This document shows positions 7,921 to 15,039 of a DNA stretch of 15,143 nt, piece by piece (within the stretch, counting starts at the first letter, position 1; the number at the start of each line of letters is the position of its first letter). This DNA is from an uncultured Campylobacter sp. Its GTDB lineage: Bacteria; Campylobacterota; Campylobacteria; Campylobacterales; Campylobacteraceae. The translations under genes were made by a program, and so were the position numbers. The notes below the pieces were generated by a model. The model was not told the DNA's origin, did no database searches, and was given only the letters and a program-made list of their open reading frames with translations. The DNA is taken from positions 1 through 15,143 of the forward strand of contig CALISV010000180.1 of the NCBI GenBank assembly GCA_938041615.1. The letters run 5' to 3'.

Positions 7921-8628
7921 ATGGGACGAGCGTTTGAATATAGGCGCGCCGCGAAGGAAGCGCGCTGGGACAAGATGAGTAAGGTTTTTCCAAAACTCGC
8001 AAAAGCCATAACCGTAGCGGCTAAAGAGGGCGGTGCTGAGCCTGATATGAACCCGAAACTTCGCGCCGCGATAGCAGCGGCCAAAGCGCAAAATATGCCA
8101 AAAGACAACATCGACGCGGCGATAAAACGCGCCAGCGGCAAGGATAGCGCGGATATCAAGACCATCTTTTACGACGGCAAGGGCGCGCACGGCGTGCAGA
8201 TCATCGTCGAGTGCGCTACTGACAACCCGACTCGCACGGTCGCAAACGTCAAGGCGATATTTAGCAAAAACGGCGGCGAAATTTTGCCTAGCGGAAGCCT
8301 AAATTTCATGTTTACGAGAAAGAGCGTTTTCGAGCTTGATATGCCCGCAAAGGATCTTGACGAGATCGAGCTAGAGCTCATCGACTTCGGTCTAACCGAG
8401 ATCGAGGAGGAAGACGGCGTGCTTTATATCTACGGCGATTACGCAAGCTTTGGCACGCTAAGCGAAGGTATCGAAAAGCTAGGACTAGAGGCCAAAAAAG
8501 CTAGCCTGCAATACATCGCAAACTCGCCCGTAAGCCTAGACGAAGAGCAAATGAACGAGCTAGAAAAACTGCTCGACAAGCTTGAAGACGACGACGACGT
8601 GCAAGCGGTTTATACAAATATAGAATAA
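7921..8628 (+). CDS. yebC: YebC/PmpR-family protein
   Basis: Cytoplasmic protein of 235 residues, the family's usual length. Hallmarks are the N-terminal [18 protein letters not shown], the basic [16 protein letters not shown] stretch, [25 protein letters not shown] at about 43-67, and the acidic C-terminal domain with SGSLNFMF and [11 protein letters not shown]. The family was long labelled a transcriptional regulator; some members have more recently been linked to ribosome function at difficult peptides, so the molecular role here should be left open. The ATG has AAGGA about 6 bases upstream. It is 14 bases before the isomerase gene, forming a two-gene unit that I recall as also adjacent in C. 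jejuni. Confidence 0.95.
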   Translation: MGRAFEYRRAAKEARWDKMSKVFPKLAKAITVAAKEGGAEPDMNPKLRAAIAAAKAQNMPKDNIDAAIKRASGKDSADIKTIFYDGKGAHGVQIIVECATDNPTRTVANVKAIFSKNGGEILPSGSLNFMFTRKSVFELDMPAKDLDEIELELIDFGLTEIEEEDGVLYIYGDYASFGTLSEGIEKLGLEAKKASLQYIANSPVSLDEEQMNELEKLLDKLEDDDDVQAVYTNIE

Positions 8629-8642
8629 ATTTAAGGAACAAA

Positions 8643-9137
8643 ATGAGAAACGACGAACTAAAAATCTACGACATCGATGCAGCCGAGCTTGCTAAGCTCA
8701 AATTTGCCGTGATCCACACCGAAAAAGGCGATATGAAGCTCGAGCTTTACGGCGACGAAGCGCCGCAAGCGGTGACGAATTTCGCCCAGCTAGCTAAAAG
8801 CGGCTTTTACGACGGGTTAAATTTCCACCGCGTGATCCCAAATTTCGTGATCCAGGGCGGCTGCCCGCACGGTACGGGCACCGGAGGTCCGGGCTGGCGC
8901 ATAAAATGCGAGTGCGTAGGCCAAAAACACAAGCATAAACGCGGAACCCTATCCATGGCGCACGCTGGACGCGATACTGGCGGTAGTCAGTTTTTCGTCT
9001 GCCACAGCGCGCAGCCGCACCTTGACGGCGTGCATACGGTGTTTGGCCAGATCGTGGACGAAGCTAGCCTAAAGACGCTAGATAGCGTCAGGCAAGGCGA
9101 CAAGATAAATTCAATCGAAATTTTAGAGAGTTTGTAG
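8643..9137 (+). CDS. ppi: Cyclophilin-type peptidyl-prolyl cis-trans isomerase
   Basis: Folding catalyst that isomerises Xaa-Pro bonds; no signal peptide, so cytoplasmic. The 164-residue protein has the cyclophilin core: [13 protein letters not shown] from 61 (R63 is the catalytic arginine), [24 protein letters not shown] at 105-120 (Q116, F117) and LDGVHTVFG at 127-135 with H131. The residue matching the cyclosporin-contact tryptophan of human cyclophilin A is H126, a change common in bacterial forms that usually weakens drug binding. The start has AAGGAAC in the short gap after yebC and no promoter of its own, so it is probably co-transcribed with yebC. A hairpin at 9153-9186 follows. Confidence 0.95.
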   Translation: MRNDELKIYDIDAAELAKLKFAVIHTEKGDMKLELYGDEAPQAVTNFAQLAKSGFYDGLNFHRVIPNFVIQGGCPHGTGTGGPGWRIKCECVGQKHKHKRGTLSMAHAGRDTGGSQFFVCHSAQPHLDGVHTVFGQIVDEASLKTLDSVRQGDKINSIEILESL

Positions 9138-9152
9138 AATTTGATGAAATTT

Positions 9153-9200
9153 GCGGCGGCGGGTAAAATTTGACAAAAAACGCCGCGATTTTATCTTTTT
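9153..9200 (+). terminator. Terminator after ppi
   Basis: GCGGCG (9153-9158) pairs with CGCCGC (9181-9186) across a 22-base loop, followed by a T-rich tail (ATTTTATCTTTTT). A repeated GCG allows a second register. It lies 16 bases after the ppi stop and upstream of the dctA promoter. Confidence 0.6.
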
Positions 9201-9216
9201 ATATAAATTAATTTGT

Positions 9217-9230
9217 TAAAATGGCTTTTT
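9217..9230 (+). promoter_or_regulatory. Candidate dctA promoter
   Basis: TAAAAT at 9217-9222 is a 5/6 -10 match inside an AT-rich block just after the ppi terminator. The start would be near 9229, about 24 bases before the dctA TTG. No regulator site is recognised. Confidence 0.45.
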
Positions 9231-9252
9231 AATAATTTTTAAAGGACACCTC

Positions 9253-10623
9253 TTGAACCCAAGCGTTTCAAACGCGGCAAAACCGCAAAAACCTTTTCTT
9301 ATTAGAATGTTTACCAACCTAGCGTTTTGGGTGGTTTTCGGCATCATCGCCGGTATCGCGGTCGGTATGATTTTCCCGGATCTAGGCATCGCGAGCAAGC
9401 CGGGCATCGACTACTTTATCAAAGCCTTAAAAGCTCTCATCGGACCGATCATCTTCCTCACGATAGTCTCAGGTATCATCGGACTTGAGAGCATGAAGGA
9501 ACTGGGCTCTATCGGACTCAAAGGATTCATTTACTTTGAGGTCGTTAGCACCATAGCCCTTGCCGTGGGAATAATCTTTGGCGAAACGCTAAAACCGGGT
9601 CACGATATGCACCTTGACTACACGCAGCTTGACGCCTCTAGCGTAGAAAAATTTACGAGCCAAGCCTCAAATATAGACGCAAATAGCGGAATTTTAGAGC
9701 ATACGCTTCATATTTTGCGTGGCGCGGTACCGGTTGACGGCATTTTCCCTTACGTGCATCTGCTTGATCCGTTTATCAAATCAAACACGCTTCAGGTACT
9801 ATTTTTGGCGATCGTTACGGCCGTCGCGATTTCGTTTTTAAAGCACGACTATAAAAAGAAAATCCTAAGACCGCTTGAAATCGTTCAGCATTGGGTGCTA
9901 AAACTGCTTACGATTTTGATGCTATTTAGCCCGGTTGCGGCATTTTCAGCGATGGCGTTTTTGATCGGTAAATTCGGCATTAACTCGCTTTTAGGTATGC
10001 TTGAGCTACTTTTCGTTATGGCGATTGCAAGCTTATTTTTTATATTTGTCGTTCTGGGTATAATTTGCTATTTTGCAAAGGTCAATATCTTTAAATTTAT
10101 GCGTTTCATCGCAAAAGAAGTCCTGATCGTGTTTGCGACGAGCTCCTCAGAGACCGCACTAGCTCCGCTCATGCAAAAGCTCGAAGCAGCAGGCATCCAC
10201 AGGGGTGCGGTCGGACTCATCATACCGACGGGATATTCGTTTAACCTCGACTGCACGAACATCTACCTATCGCTTAGCGTTATTTTCCTCGCTCAAGCCT
10301 TCGGTATCCCGCTAACAATCGAGCATTTGATACAAATTCTCGTCATCTTGATGGTAACAAGCAAGGGCGCCGTCGGCGTCACGGGCTCCGGATTTATCAT
10401 ACTTGCGGGTACGCTTGCTGCGCTTCCAAGCGCCGGTATCCCGGTGGTTACGGTTGCGGTGCTACTTGGCGTGGATAAGTTTATGTCCGAGATGCGTGCG
10501 GTCGGAAACCTCTGCGGCAACGCCGTAGGCTGCCTAATCATCTCGATCTGGGATAAAAAAGTAGATATGGAGAAATTCCGCTACGCGCTTGATCACCCGG
10601 ACGAGTTTCACTTCCATTCGTAA
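9253..10623 (+). CDS. dctA: Dicarboxylate:cation symporter, DctA family
   Basis: Inner-membrane carrier that takes up succinate, fumarate, malate and possibly aspartate with cations. The 456 residues show about eight membrane spans and two re-entrant hairpins: YFEVVSTIAL (DctA-like), the serine-rich hairpin TSSSETALAP at 296-305, IPTGYSFNLDCTNIYL around 323-338, GVTGSGFI and VDKFMSEMRAVGNLCGN, which keeps the substrate-binding arginine and asparagine. C334 stands where I expect Gly (NLDGT) in DctA. The start is TTG with AAAGGA 6 bases upstream; the next in-frame ATG (9307) would remove a short basic leader. The order of features and the similarity to E. coli DctA along the whole length favour DctA over a glutamate carrier. 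Confidence 0.92.
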   Translation: MNPSVSNAAKPQKPFLIRMFTNLAFWVVFGIIAGIAVGMIFPDLGIASKPGIDYFIKALKALIGPIIFLTIVSGIIGLESMKELGSIGLKGFIYFEVVSTIALAVGIIFGETLKPGHDMHLDYTQLDASSVEKFTSQASNIDANSGILEHTLHILRGAVPVDGIFPYVHLLDPFIKSNTLQVLFLAIVTAVAISFLKHDYKKKILRPLEIVQHWVLKLLTILMLFSPVAAFSAMAFLIGKFGINSLLGMLELLFVMAIASLFFIFVVLGIICYFAKVNIFKFMRFIAKEVLIVFATSSSETALAPLMQKLEAAGIHRGAVGLIIPTGYSFNLDCTNIYLSLSVIFLAQAFGIPLTIEHLIQILVILMVTSKGAVGVTGSGFIILAGTLAALPSAGIPVVTVAVLLGVDKFMSEMRAVGNLCGNAVGCLIISIWDKKVDMEKFRYALDHPDEFHFHS

Positions 10624-10628
10624 ATTTA

Positions 10629-10664
10629 AGGCGGTGGACTTTTAGCTTATCGCCTCTTTTTTTT
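10629..10664 (+). terminator. Rho-independent terminator after dctA
   Basis: AGGCG (10629-10633) pairs with CGCCT (10651-10655); the stem can extend inward with G-U and T-A pairs. A run of eight T follows at 10657-10664. It acts on the plus strand only; the reverse strand has no T-run. Confidence 0.85.
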
Positions 10665-10672
10665 AAACTACT

Positions 10673-10687
10673 CAAATTTAAAATTTG
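10673..10687. repeat. AAATTT palindrome over a stop codon
   Basis: CAAATTT-A-AAATTTG, perfect 7-base arms around one base, overlaps the stop codon of the minus-strand DUF6882-like gene (10680-10678). It resembles the palindrome over the copA stop codon. Confidence 0.75.
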
Positions 10688-11388
10688 TACTTAAAACCCG
10701 AAATCCTACCCTTATCGTCAAATTTAATTAAAAGCTCTTTGTCAAATTTAGCTACGATTTCGTCTTTGGCTTTTTTAAAAAATCCGCCTTTTTCGATATT
10801 TTCATCAAATTTGACTCCGTTGAATTCCAAAAAGCTTTTGATGAAAATTTTATGATCTACGTCGTGATTTTGTATGCAGCCGCTTGCGGTTTTGACAAAC
10901 TCGTGCGCGCTAAGAGGCTCAAAAAGCAAATCCGGCGCGTCAGTGATAGCCACAAACACGCAGCCCTTATCGTGCCTGCAGCCGTAGTAGCATAAATTTT
11001 CGTCAGCAACTCCGCACGCTGCGATACATAGCGTATGGCCGTTAAAGGTTTCATCCAGCTCAAAGCTCGGTTCGCTAAAAGCCTGCAAACCCCACTCTAG
11101 CCCCGTGCGCAACACCTCCGCAGAAAACCGCGTCGCCTCTTTGCCGAAGTTATTTACGTTCGCGTGTCCCCACAGCCACGTGCCGCTCACGTTTGACTCG
11201 CTGCCGATAAACTGTATCTTGTAAATTTGATCGCCGAAAGCTATCTCGCATCGATCAAAATCAACGTTCCAGTCGAGGTTGCCGACGATATCCGCAAATC
11301 TATTTTGCACCGCAGCCATCTTACCCAGCGTCGCCGAAAAAACCTGGTGAAAGTCCGAAAAATCGCCTACGTAACGTAAATTTCGCAT
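10678..11388 (-). CDS. DUF6882-like protein of unknown function
   Basis: 236-residue soluble protein with no signal peptide or membrane segment. The central part, LDWNVDFDRCEIAFGDQIYKI followed by QFIGSESNVSGTWLWGHANV, matches the pattern I associate with DUF6882 (W.vD...g.l.F, then iGsys..sgTWlWgwaN), with His replacing the usual second-half Trp or Ala. Next come GHTLCIAACGVAD and YYGCRHDKGCVFVAI, where the family has a glycine-histidine and a strand. Cysteines cluster at about 126-147. The C-terminal 40 residues are lysine- and phenylalanine-rich. The ATG at 11388 has AAAGGAGC 4-5 bases upstream and a TATAAT at 11421-11416. It is transcribed alone, convergent with dctA and divergent from pepT. 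Function unknown; the family call is from memory. Confidence 0.7.
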   Translation of the reverse strand: MRNLRYVGDFSDFHQVFSATLGKMAAVQNRFADIVGNLDWNVDFDRCEIAFGDQIYKIQFIGSESNVSGTWLWGHANVNNFGKEATRFSAEVLRTGLEWGLQAFSEPSFELDETFNGHTLCIAACGVADENLCYYGCRHDKGCVFVAITDAPDLLFEPLSAHEFVKTASGCIQNHDVDHKIFIKSFLEFNGVKFDENIEKGGFFKKAKDEIVAKFDKELLIKFDDKGRISGFKYKF

Positions 11389-11407
11389 TTTTGCTCCTTT
11401 AAATTTA

Positions 11408-11422
11408 GTTTGCGAATTATAC
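11408..11422 (-). promoter_or_regulatory. Promoter of the DUF6882-like gene
   Basis: Perfect TATAAT on the minus strand (11421-11416, context GGTATAATTCG). Predicted start near 11409, leaving a leader of about 20 bases with AAAGGAGC. Confidence 0.6.
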
Positions 11423-11485
11423 CGATTAAATTTTAAACTTGCCCGAAAATATTAAAATTTTATTTTAAGCTTAATTAAAAGATAG

Positions 11486-11499
11486 TATAATTTCATAAA
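11486..11499 (+). promoter_or_regulatory. Promoter of pepT
   Basis: Perfect TATAAT at 11486-11491 (context AGTATAATTTC) with TTTTAAGCTTAATTAAAA upstream. Predicted start near 11498; the leader holds AGGAG (11515-11519) five bases before the ATG. This promoter is back-to-back with that of the DUF6882-like gene. Confidence 0.65.
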
Positions 11500-11524
11500 T
11501 TTTATCTCAAATTTAGGAGCAAAC

Positions 11525-12760
11525 ATGGACATAGTCGAGAGATTTTTACGCTATACGAAGATCAACACCACCACAAACCGCGAAGCGGGCGCGGCGGGCA
11601 TCATGCCTTCAAACCCAACCGAGCACGATCTAGCAAAGCTGATAGAAAGCGAGCTAAAGCAGCTCGGCCTGCAAAATATAAAAAGACGAGAAAACGCCAT
11701 AACTACGGCCGTTTTGCCGTCAAATTCCGCTAAAAAGCTGCCCTCCGTGGCGTTTTTCGCGCACCTTGATACGAGCGCGGAGCAAAAAAACGACACGAAA
11801 GCGCAAATCGTGCGCTACGAAGGCGGCGACGTCACGCTAAATAAAGAACTAGGCATAGCGCTGAAACTTAGCGAATTCCCAGAGCTTGCTAATTACGTCG
11901 GAGACGACCTCATCGTGACTGATGGCACCAGCCTACTCGGCGCCGACGACAAGGCCGCGATCGCCGCCATCGTAAACACTGCGCAGTTTTTCATACAAAA
12001 CCCGCAGATCGAGCACGGCGACGTGTCGTTTGGCTTTTTGCCCGACGAGGAACAAGGCCTGCGCGGTGCCAAGGCGCTTGACGTTTCGGAGATAAAGGCC
12101 GATTTTGCTTACTGCCTGGACTGCTGCGGCATAGGCGAGCTGATTTATCAAAACTGGAACGCAGGCGACGCGGTCGTGACCTTTATCGGACAGTCCGCGC
12201 ACCCGATGAACGCCAAGGGCAAGCTGGTAAATTCATTGCTACTCGCACATAAATTTATCTCGATGCTACCGGGTGGCGAAGCACCCGAATACACTGACGG
12301 CGTCGAGGGCTACTACTGGGTCAAGGAGCTATCGGGCAACAGCGCAAAAACCGTGCTAAAGCTCGACGTTCGCGAATTTAACGAGGCAAAATACGCGCAG
12401 CGCATGGCATTTTTACAAGATCTAGCCGACTCGTTTGCTAAAATTTACGGCGCTCACAGAATTCAAATCAGCCTAAAAGACCGCTATAAAAACGTATTTA
12501 ACTACCTAGCGGACGGCGAAAACAGCCTACCCGTCGTCGCAGCAAAGCAAGCCTACGCACGCCTAAATATCGAGCCAAAAGTGATCCCAATGCGAGGCGG
12601 CTACGACGGCGCGGTCATCTCGGAAAAAGGCGTACCGTGTCCGAATCTCTTTACCGGCGCGCACAACTTTCACTCCATCTACGAGTACCTGCCGGTAAAA
12701 TCGCTACGCGCAGCCAGCAACGTCATCTGCGAGATCGTAAAAATCATAGCAGAGAAATAA
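11525..12760 (+). CDS. pepT: Peptidase T (tripeptide aminopeptidase)
   Basis: Cytoplasmic dinuclear-zinc aminopeptidase (M20B) that removes N-terminal residues from tripeptides. 411 residues, normal length. Opening motif FLRYTKINTTTN; metal and catalytic residues are H80 and D82 (AHLDTS), D141-D142 (GADDKAA), E175-E176 (LPDEEQG), D199 and H380 (GAHNFHSIYEY). GQSAHPMNAKGKLVNS marks the dimerisation domain. MRGGYDGAVISEKG near the end carries the conserved substrate-binding arginine region. Around the D199 zinc ligand the sequence reads CLDCCG, where I expect TVDGG (see findings). The ATG has AGGAG five bases upstream. It stands alone; a 14-base stem-loop begins eight bases after the stop. Confidence 0.95.
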   Translation: MDIVERFLRYTKINTTTNREAGAAGIMPSNPTEHDLAKLIESELKQLGLQNIKRRENAITTAVLPSNSAKKLPSVAFFAHLDTSAEQKNDTKAQIVRYEGGDVTLNKELGIALKLSEFPELANYVGDDLIVTDGTSLLGADDKAAIAAIVNTAQFFIQNPQIEHGDVSFGFLPDEEQGLRGAKALDVSEIKADFAYCLDCCGIGELIYQNWNAGDAVVTFIGQSAHPMNAKGKLVNSLLLAHKFISMLPGGEAPEYTDGVEGYYWVKELSGNSAKTVLKLDVREFNEAKYAQRMAFLQDLADSFAKIYGAHRIQISLKDRYKNVFNYLADGENSLPVVAAKQAYARLNIEPKVIPMRGGYDGAVISEKGVPCPNLFTGAHNFHSIYEYLPVKSLRAASNVICEIVKIIAEK

Positions 12761-12767
12761 ACCAGAT

Positions 12768-12799
12768 CAAATTTGAGGGCGACTTCGCTCTCAAATTTG
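12768..12799. repeat. Long stem-loop just after pepT
   Basis: A 14-base-pair stem (CAAATTTGAGGGCG with CGCTCTCAAATTTG, one G-U pair) closes a four-base ACTT loop, eight bases beyond the pepT stop. It is the most stable-looking hairpin in the window but has no T-run on either side. It may protect the 3' end or act as a non-canonical terminator. Confidence 0.7.
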
Positions 12800-12874
12800 C
12801 AAGTTGCCGCTATCCCTTTATCGCCAGTTTACGCTACCAAGACCCGCCCCATTACGGCGCTAGCTCAAATTTAC

Positions 12875-12899
12875 GTCAAATTTGAACCGTAAATTTGAC
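12875..12899. repeat. Second AAATTTG inverted repeat in the pepT-Sel1 gap
   Basis: GTCAAATTT and AAATTTGAC, perfect 9-base arms around a 7-base spacer. The same core word (CAAATTTG) is used as in the hairpin at 12768-12799. The remaining gap (12800-12874 and 12900-12952) holds a possible -10, TAAAAT at 12930-12935, with TTTAAG upstream, and nothing else I recognise. Confidence 0.7.
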
Positions 12900-12966
12900 C
12901 GAGTCGCCCGAATTTAAGCTCGCTTTTCGTAAAATGCGAAAGCAAATTTAAATAGGAGCAAATTTG

Positions 12967-13407
12967 ATGAAAAAGATATTTTTACCGCTGATCGCCGCTT
13001 CGGTTTTGGCTGTCGGCGCCGATATAAACGCGCTGCAAAAGGAGTGCGACGGTAAAAACGGCACAAGCTGCTATGAGCTTGGAGTTTTATACGATAACGC
13101 CAGGGAAGGAGCCGCGCAGGACTATCAAAAGGCAGCAGAGCTATACTCAAAGGCGTGCGAGCTAGGTAGCGGTGCTGGCTGCTCAAATTTGGGCTTTTTA
13201 TATGGCAACGGCAACGGCGTAGCGCAGGACGGTAGAAAAGCCGCCCAGCTTTACGCAAAGGCCTGCGATATGGGCGATGAAGCGGGTTGTTCAAATTTGG
13301 GCTTTGCCTACGCAAACGGGCGCGGCGCCAGGCAAGACTACGCAAAAGCTAGCGAATTTTACGCCAAAGCCTGCGATATGGTAACGGCGGCGGATGTTAC
13401 AACCTAG
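12967..13407 (+). CDS. Secreted Sel1-repeat (Hcp-like) protein, truncated by frameshift
   Basis: Exported repeat protein of 146 residues as it now reads. A signal peptide (MKKIFLPLIAASVLAVGA, cleavage before D19) leads into Sel1-type helix pairs of 36 residues. Each carries a C-x7-C pair (CDGKNGTSC, CELGSGAGC, CDMGDEAGC), the disulfide pattern of the Helicobacter cysteine-rich Hcp proteins, and repeats of the type NLGFLYGNGNGVAQDGRKAA. In DNA the repeat is exactly 108 bases (unit starts 13153, 13261, 13369). After CDM the frame changes to VTAADVTT and stops at 13407, leaving the last cysteine unpaired. AGGAG lies 9 bases before the ATG; a TTG one codon earlier is possible. Sel1 proteins usually mediate protein contacts; the partner is unknown. 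Confidence 0.85.
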   Translation: MKKIFLPLIAASVLAVGADINALQKECDGKNGTSCYELGVLYDNAREGAAQDYQKAAELYSKACELGSGAGCSNLGFLYGNGNGVAQDGRKAAQLYAKACDMGDEAGCSNLGFAYANGRGARQDYAKASEFYAKACDMVTAADVTT

Positions 13408-13535
13408 GCAATCTATACGCGCAAGGACGAGGCGTCAAAGAGGACGCAAATGTGGCCGAAAAATACCTCAAAAAAGCGTGCGAAATGGAGCCGAAGCTAG
13501 CCTGCGACCGATATAAAGAATTTATCCAAAGATAA
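13380..13535 (+). pseudogene. Out-of-frame 3' part of the Sel1-repeat gene
   Basis: Reading from 13380 in the -1 frame continues the repeat protein as GNGGGCYNLGNLYAQGRG, then a final repeat with KKACEMEPKLAC and the natural-looking end YKEFIQR-stop at 13535. Joined to the upstream part it gives a 189-residue protein with five C-x7-C pairs. The sister repeat reads GATATGGGC where this one reads GATATGGT, so one G appears to be missing at 13380-13381. A real mutation, a mixed population or an assembly error would look the same here. Confidence 0.8.
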
Positions 13536-13670
13536 CACGACAGCCTTTGCACGGCAAATTTGACTCGATAAATTTGATAGAAAAAGCGCATGCCCAAGAG
13601 AAACGACGCGCGCAAGGATTAAATTTAACTAATTTTCTAAATTTTAAAGGACGACAAACGCCCTCCATGC

Positions 13671-13695
13671 AAAAAGTCGGCAAGGCGCCGACTTT
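13671..13695 (-). terminator. Terminator after dcuC
   Basis: AAAGTCGGC (13673-13681) and GCCGACTTT (13687-13695) form a perfect 9-base stem with a 5-base loop. On the minus strand it ends in TTTTT and lies 21 bases after the dcuC stop. The rest of the gap 13536-13716 is AT-rich with several AAATTT words and no gene. Confidence 0.65.
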
Positions 13696-13716
13696 ATCAA
13701 ATTTGACTCCGTAAAT

Positions 13717-15024
13717 TTAGAGCATAAAAAACGCTATGACGCACACGGCTATCGCCATCGCCGGAGCCGTTCGCTTAGCTATCTCAACCGGGCTAACCAT
13801 AGCTAGACCCGCGCACACGATCGCTGCACCAGCGATAGGAGACGACGAGCGGCCTAGAGCGCCTGAGATCGCAGCGGCCATGCCTAGTTTATCCTGCGCA
13901 AAGCCAAGGTCTGAGGCGTGAATGGTGATAGCTTGGTTGAACGCCATAGTAGCCGCGTCGCCTGAGCCTGTAACCGTACCCATGAGATACGGTACGAACG
14001 TACCGCCGTAGCGTACGAAATCCTGAGAGTGCTTTAGCCACTCGGTGACCGCATCGATCGCGCCGCACGCCTTTAAACCCGCGACGAAAACGCCGGCGGC
14101 GATGATGATACCCATGACCTCAGCGTAGGCGCTACCCATACCGTTAAAAAACTCCTTGGTGATCTTTTCCGGGCTCGTCCACGTGATGAAAACCGCGATG
14201 ATAGCGCCAAGAATCATAGCCTCGGCCACGCCCATCTTCGTCCATGCTAGCCATGAGATTTTATTTAGGCCCGTACCGCCGACGACTAGGATAACTAGCG
14301 GGATGAGAGGCGCTAGAGCAAAGAGTAAATTTACTTTCGTCTGCGTTGCTTCGTCTGCGTTGCTTGTAGATTTAGGCGAAAAATCCTGCCCTTTTTGATA
14401 ATCTTTAAAGATAATCGCCGTCATGCTAATCACGATCAAAACGACGATACCTGCGGCGACGGCATTTGGAAACTGCACGCCGATCACGTCTTGGACGGTG
14501 TAGGCTTCGTTTGTCTTTTTAACCATGTCGGTTACGAAGATATTGTGCGCAGAGCCGGGGCTTAGCACGCCGCCAAACGTACCAGCAAATACCGCCGCTC
14601 CAGCCATCGCAGGACGTACGCCCGATGCCATCAAAAGCGGTATCATCGTAGCTCCGACCGCAGCCGAGCAGCCCGCAGCCGACGGTATCGCGATGTTGAT
14701 AAAATAAGTCAGCACGAAAGTAGCCGGAATCAGCAAAAATCCGATATTTTTCATCGGCTTCGTAAGCAGCAAAACTAGGTGCTGGTCGCACTTAGTCACC
14801 TTCATAACATAAGCAAAGCCCATGCTAGCGCAAATCGCCTTGATAAGGCCGGCCGAAGTCATCGACTTCGTAAAGCTCTCAAGCGCTCCGAGCGGATTTA
14901 GACAGATGACGCAGAGTACGAGTCCCACGCCGATGAGCACGGTTTTGGTCTCTCTTTTTTTGACCAATAAAAACACGACGGCGATCAAGCCTATGACCGC
15001 ACAGATTAGCTTAGCAGTAGCCAT
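13717..15024 (-). CDS. dcuC: Anaerobic C4-dicarboxylate transporter, DcuC family
   Basis: Inner-membrane carrier of about 12 spans, 435 residues (E. coli DcuC is about 460). In this family it exports succinate or exchanges it for fumarate during anaerobic growth. Recognisable parts: MTSAGLIKAICASMGFAYVM, IPSAAGCSAAVGATMIPLL, FAGTFGGVLSPGSAHN, TGSGDAATMAFNQAI and SSPIAGAAIVCAGLAMVSPVEI, all characteristic glycine/serine-rich hairpins of DcuC-like carriers. The ATG at 15024 has AAAGGGGA about 4 bases upstream. A possible -10 (TATAAA) lies at 15052-15047. The gene contains a single AAATTT word. Its function fits with frdCAB at the other end of the window. Intact. Confidence 0.93.
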   Translation of the reverse strand: MATAKLICAVIGLIAVVFLLVKKRETKTVLIGVGLVLCVICLNPLGALESFTKSMTSAGLIKAICASMGFAYVMKVTKCDQHLVLLLTKPMKNIGFLLIPATFVLTYFINIAIPSAAGCSAAVGATMIPLLMASGVRPAMAGAAVFAGTFGGVLSPGSAHNIFVTDMVKKTNEAYTVQDVIGVQFPNAVAAGIVVLIVISMTAIIFKDYQKGQDFSPKSTSNADEATQTKVNLLFALAPLIPLVILVVGGTGLNKISWLAWTKMGVAEAMILGAIIAVFITWTSPEKITKEFFNGMGSAYAEVMGIIIAAGVFVAGLKACGAIDAVTEWLKHSQDFVRYGGTFVPYLMGTVTGSGDAATMAFNQAITIHASDLGFAQDKLGMAAAISGALGRSSSPIAGAAIVCAGLAMVSPVEIAKRTAPAMAIAVCVIAFFML

Positions 15025-15039
15025 TTTGTCCCCTTTCGT

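Noticed and set aside
7804..8190. N-terminal extension of the acetyltransferase frame to 8190 (313 residues)
   Set aside because: The added part overlaps yebC on the opposite strand, has no GNAT features and would cross the yebC promoter.
12768..12799. Hairpin after pepT as a standard rho-independent terminator
   Set aside because: Strong stem but no T-run follows on either strand; kept as a repeat instead.
12914..13345. 143-residue minus-strand open frame over the Sel1 gene
   Set aside because: Arginine- and leucine-rich shadow of the repeat gene with no ribosome site; the plus-strand frame has a signal peptide and repeats.
13376..13386. Programmed -1 frameshift in the Sel1 gene
   Set aside because: The junction GATATGGTAAC has no X XXY YYZ slippery site and no obvious downstream structure; a deletion is simpler.
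13666..13713. Short plus-strand frame starting ATGCAAAAAGTC
   Set aside because: Only 15 codons, overlaps the dcuC terminator hairpin, and has no well-placed ribosome site.
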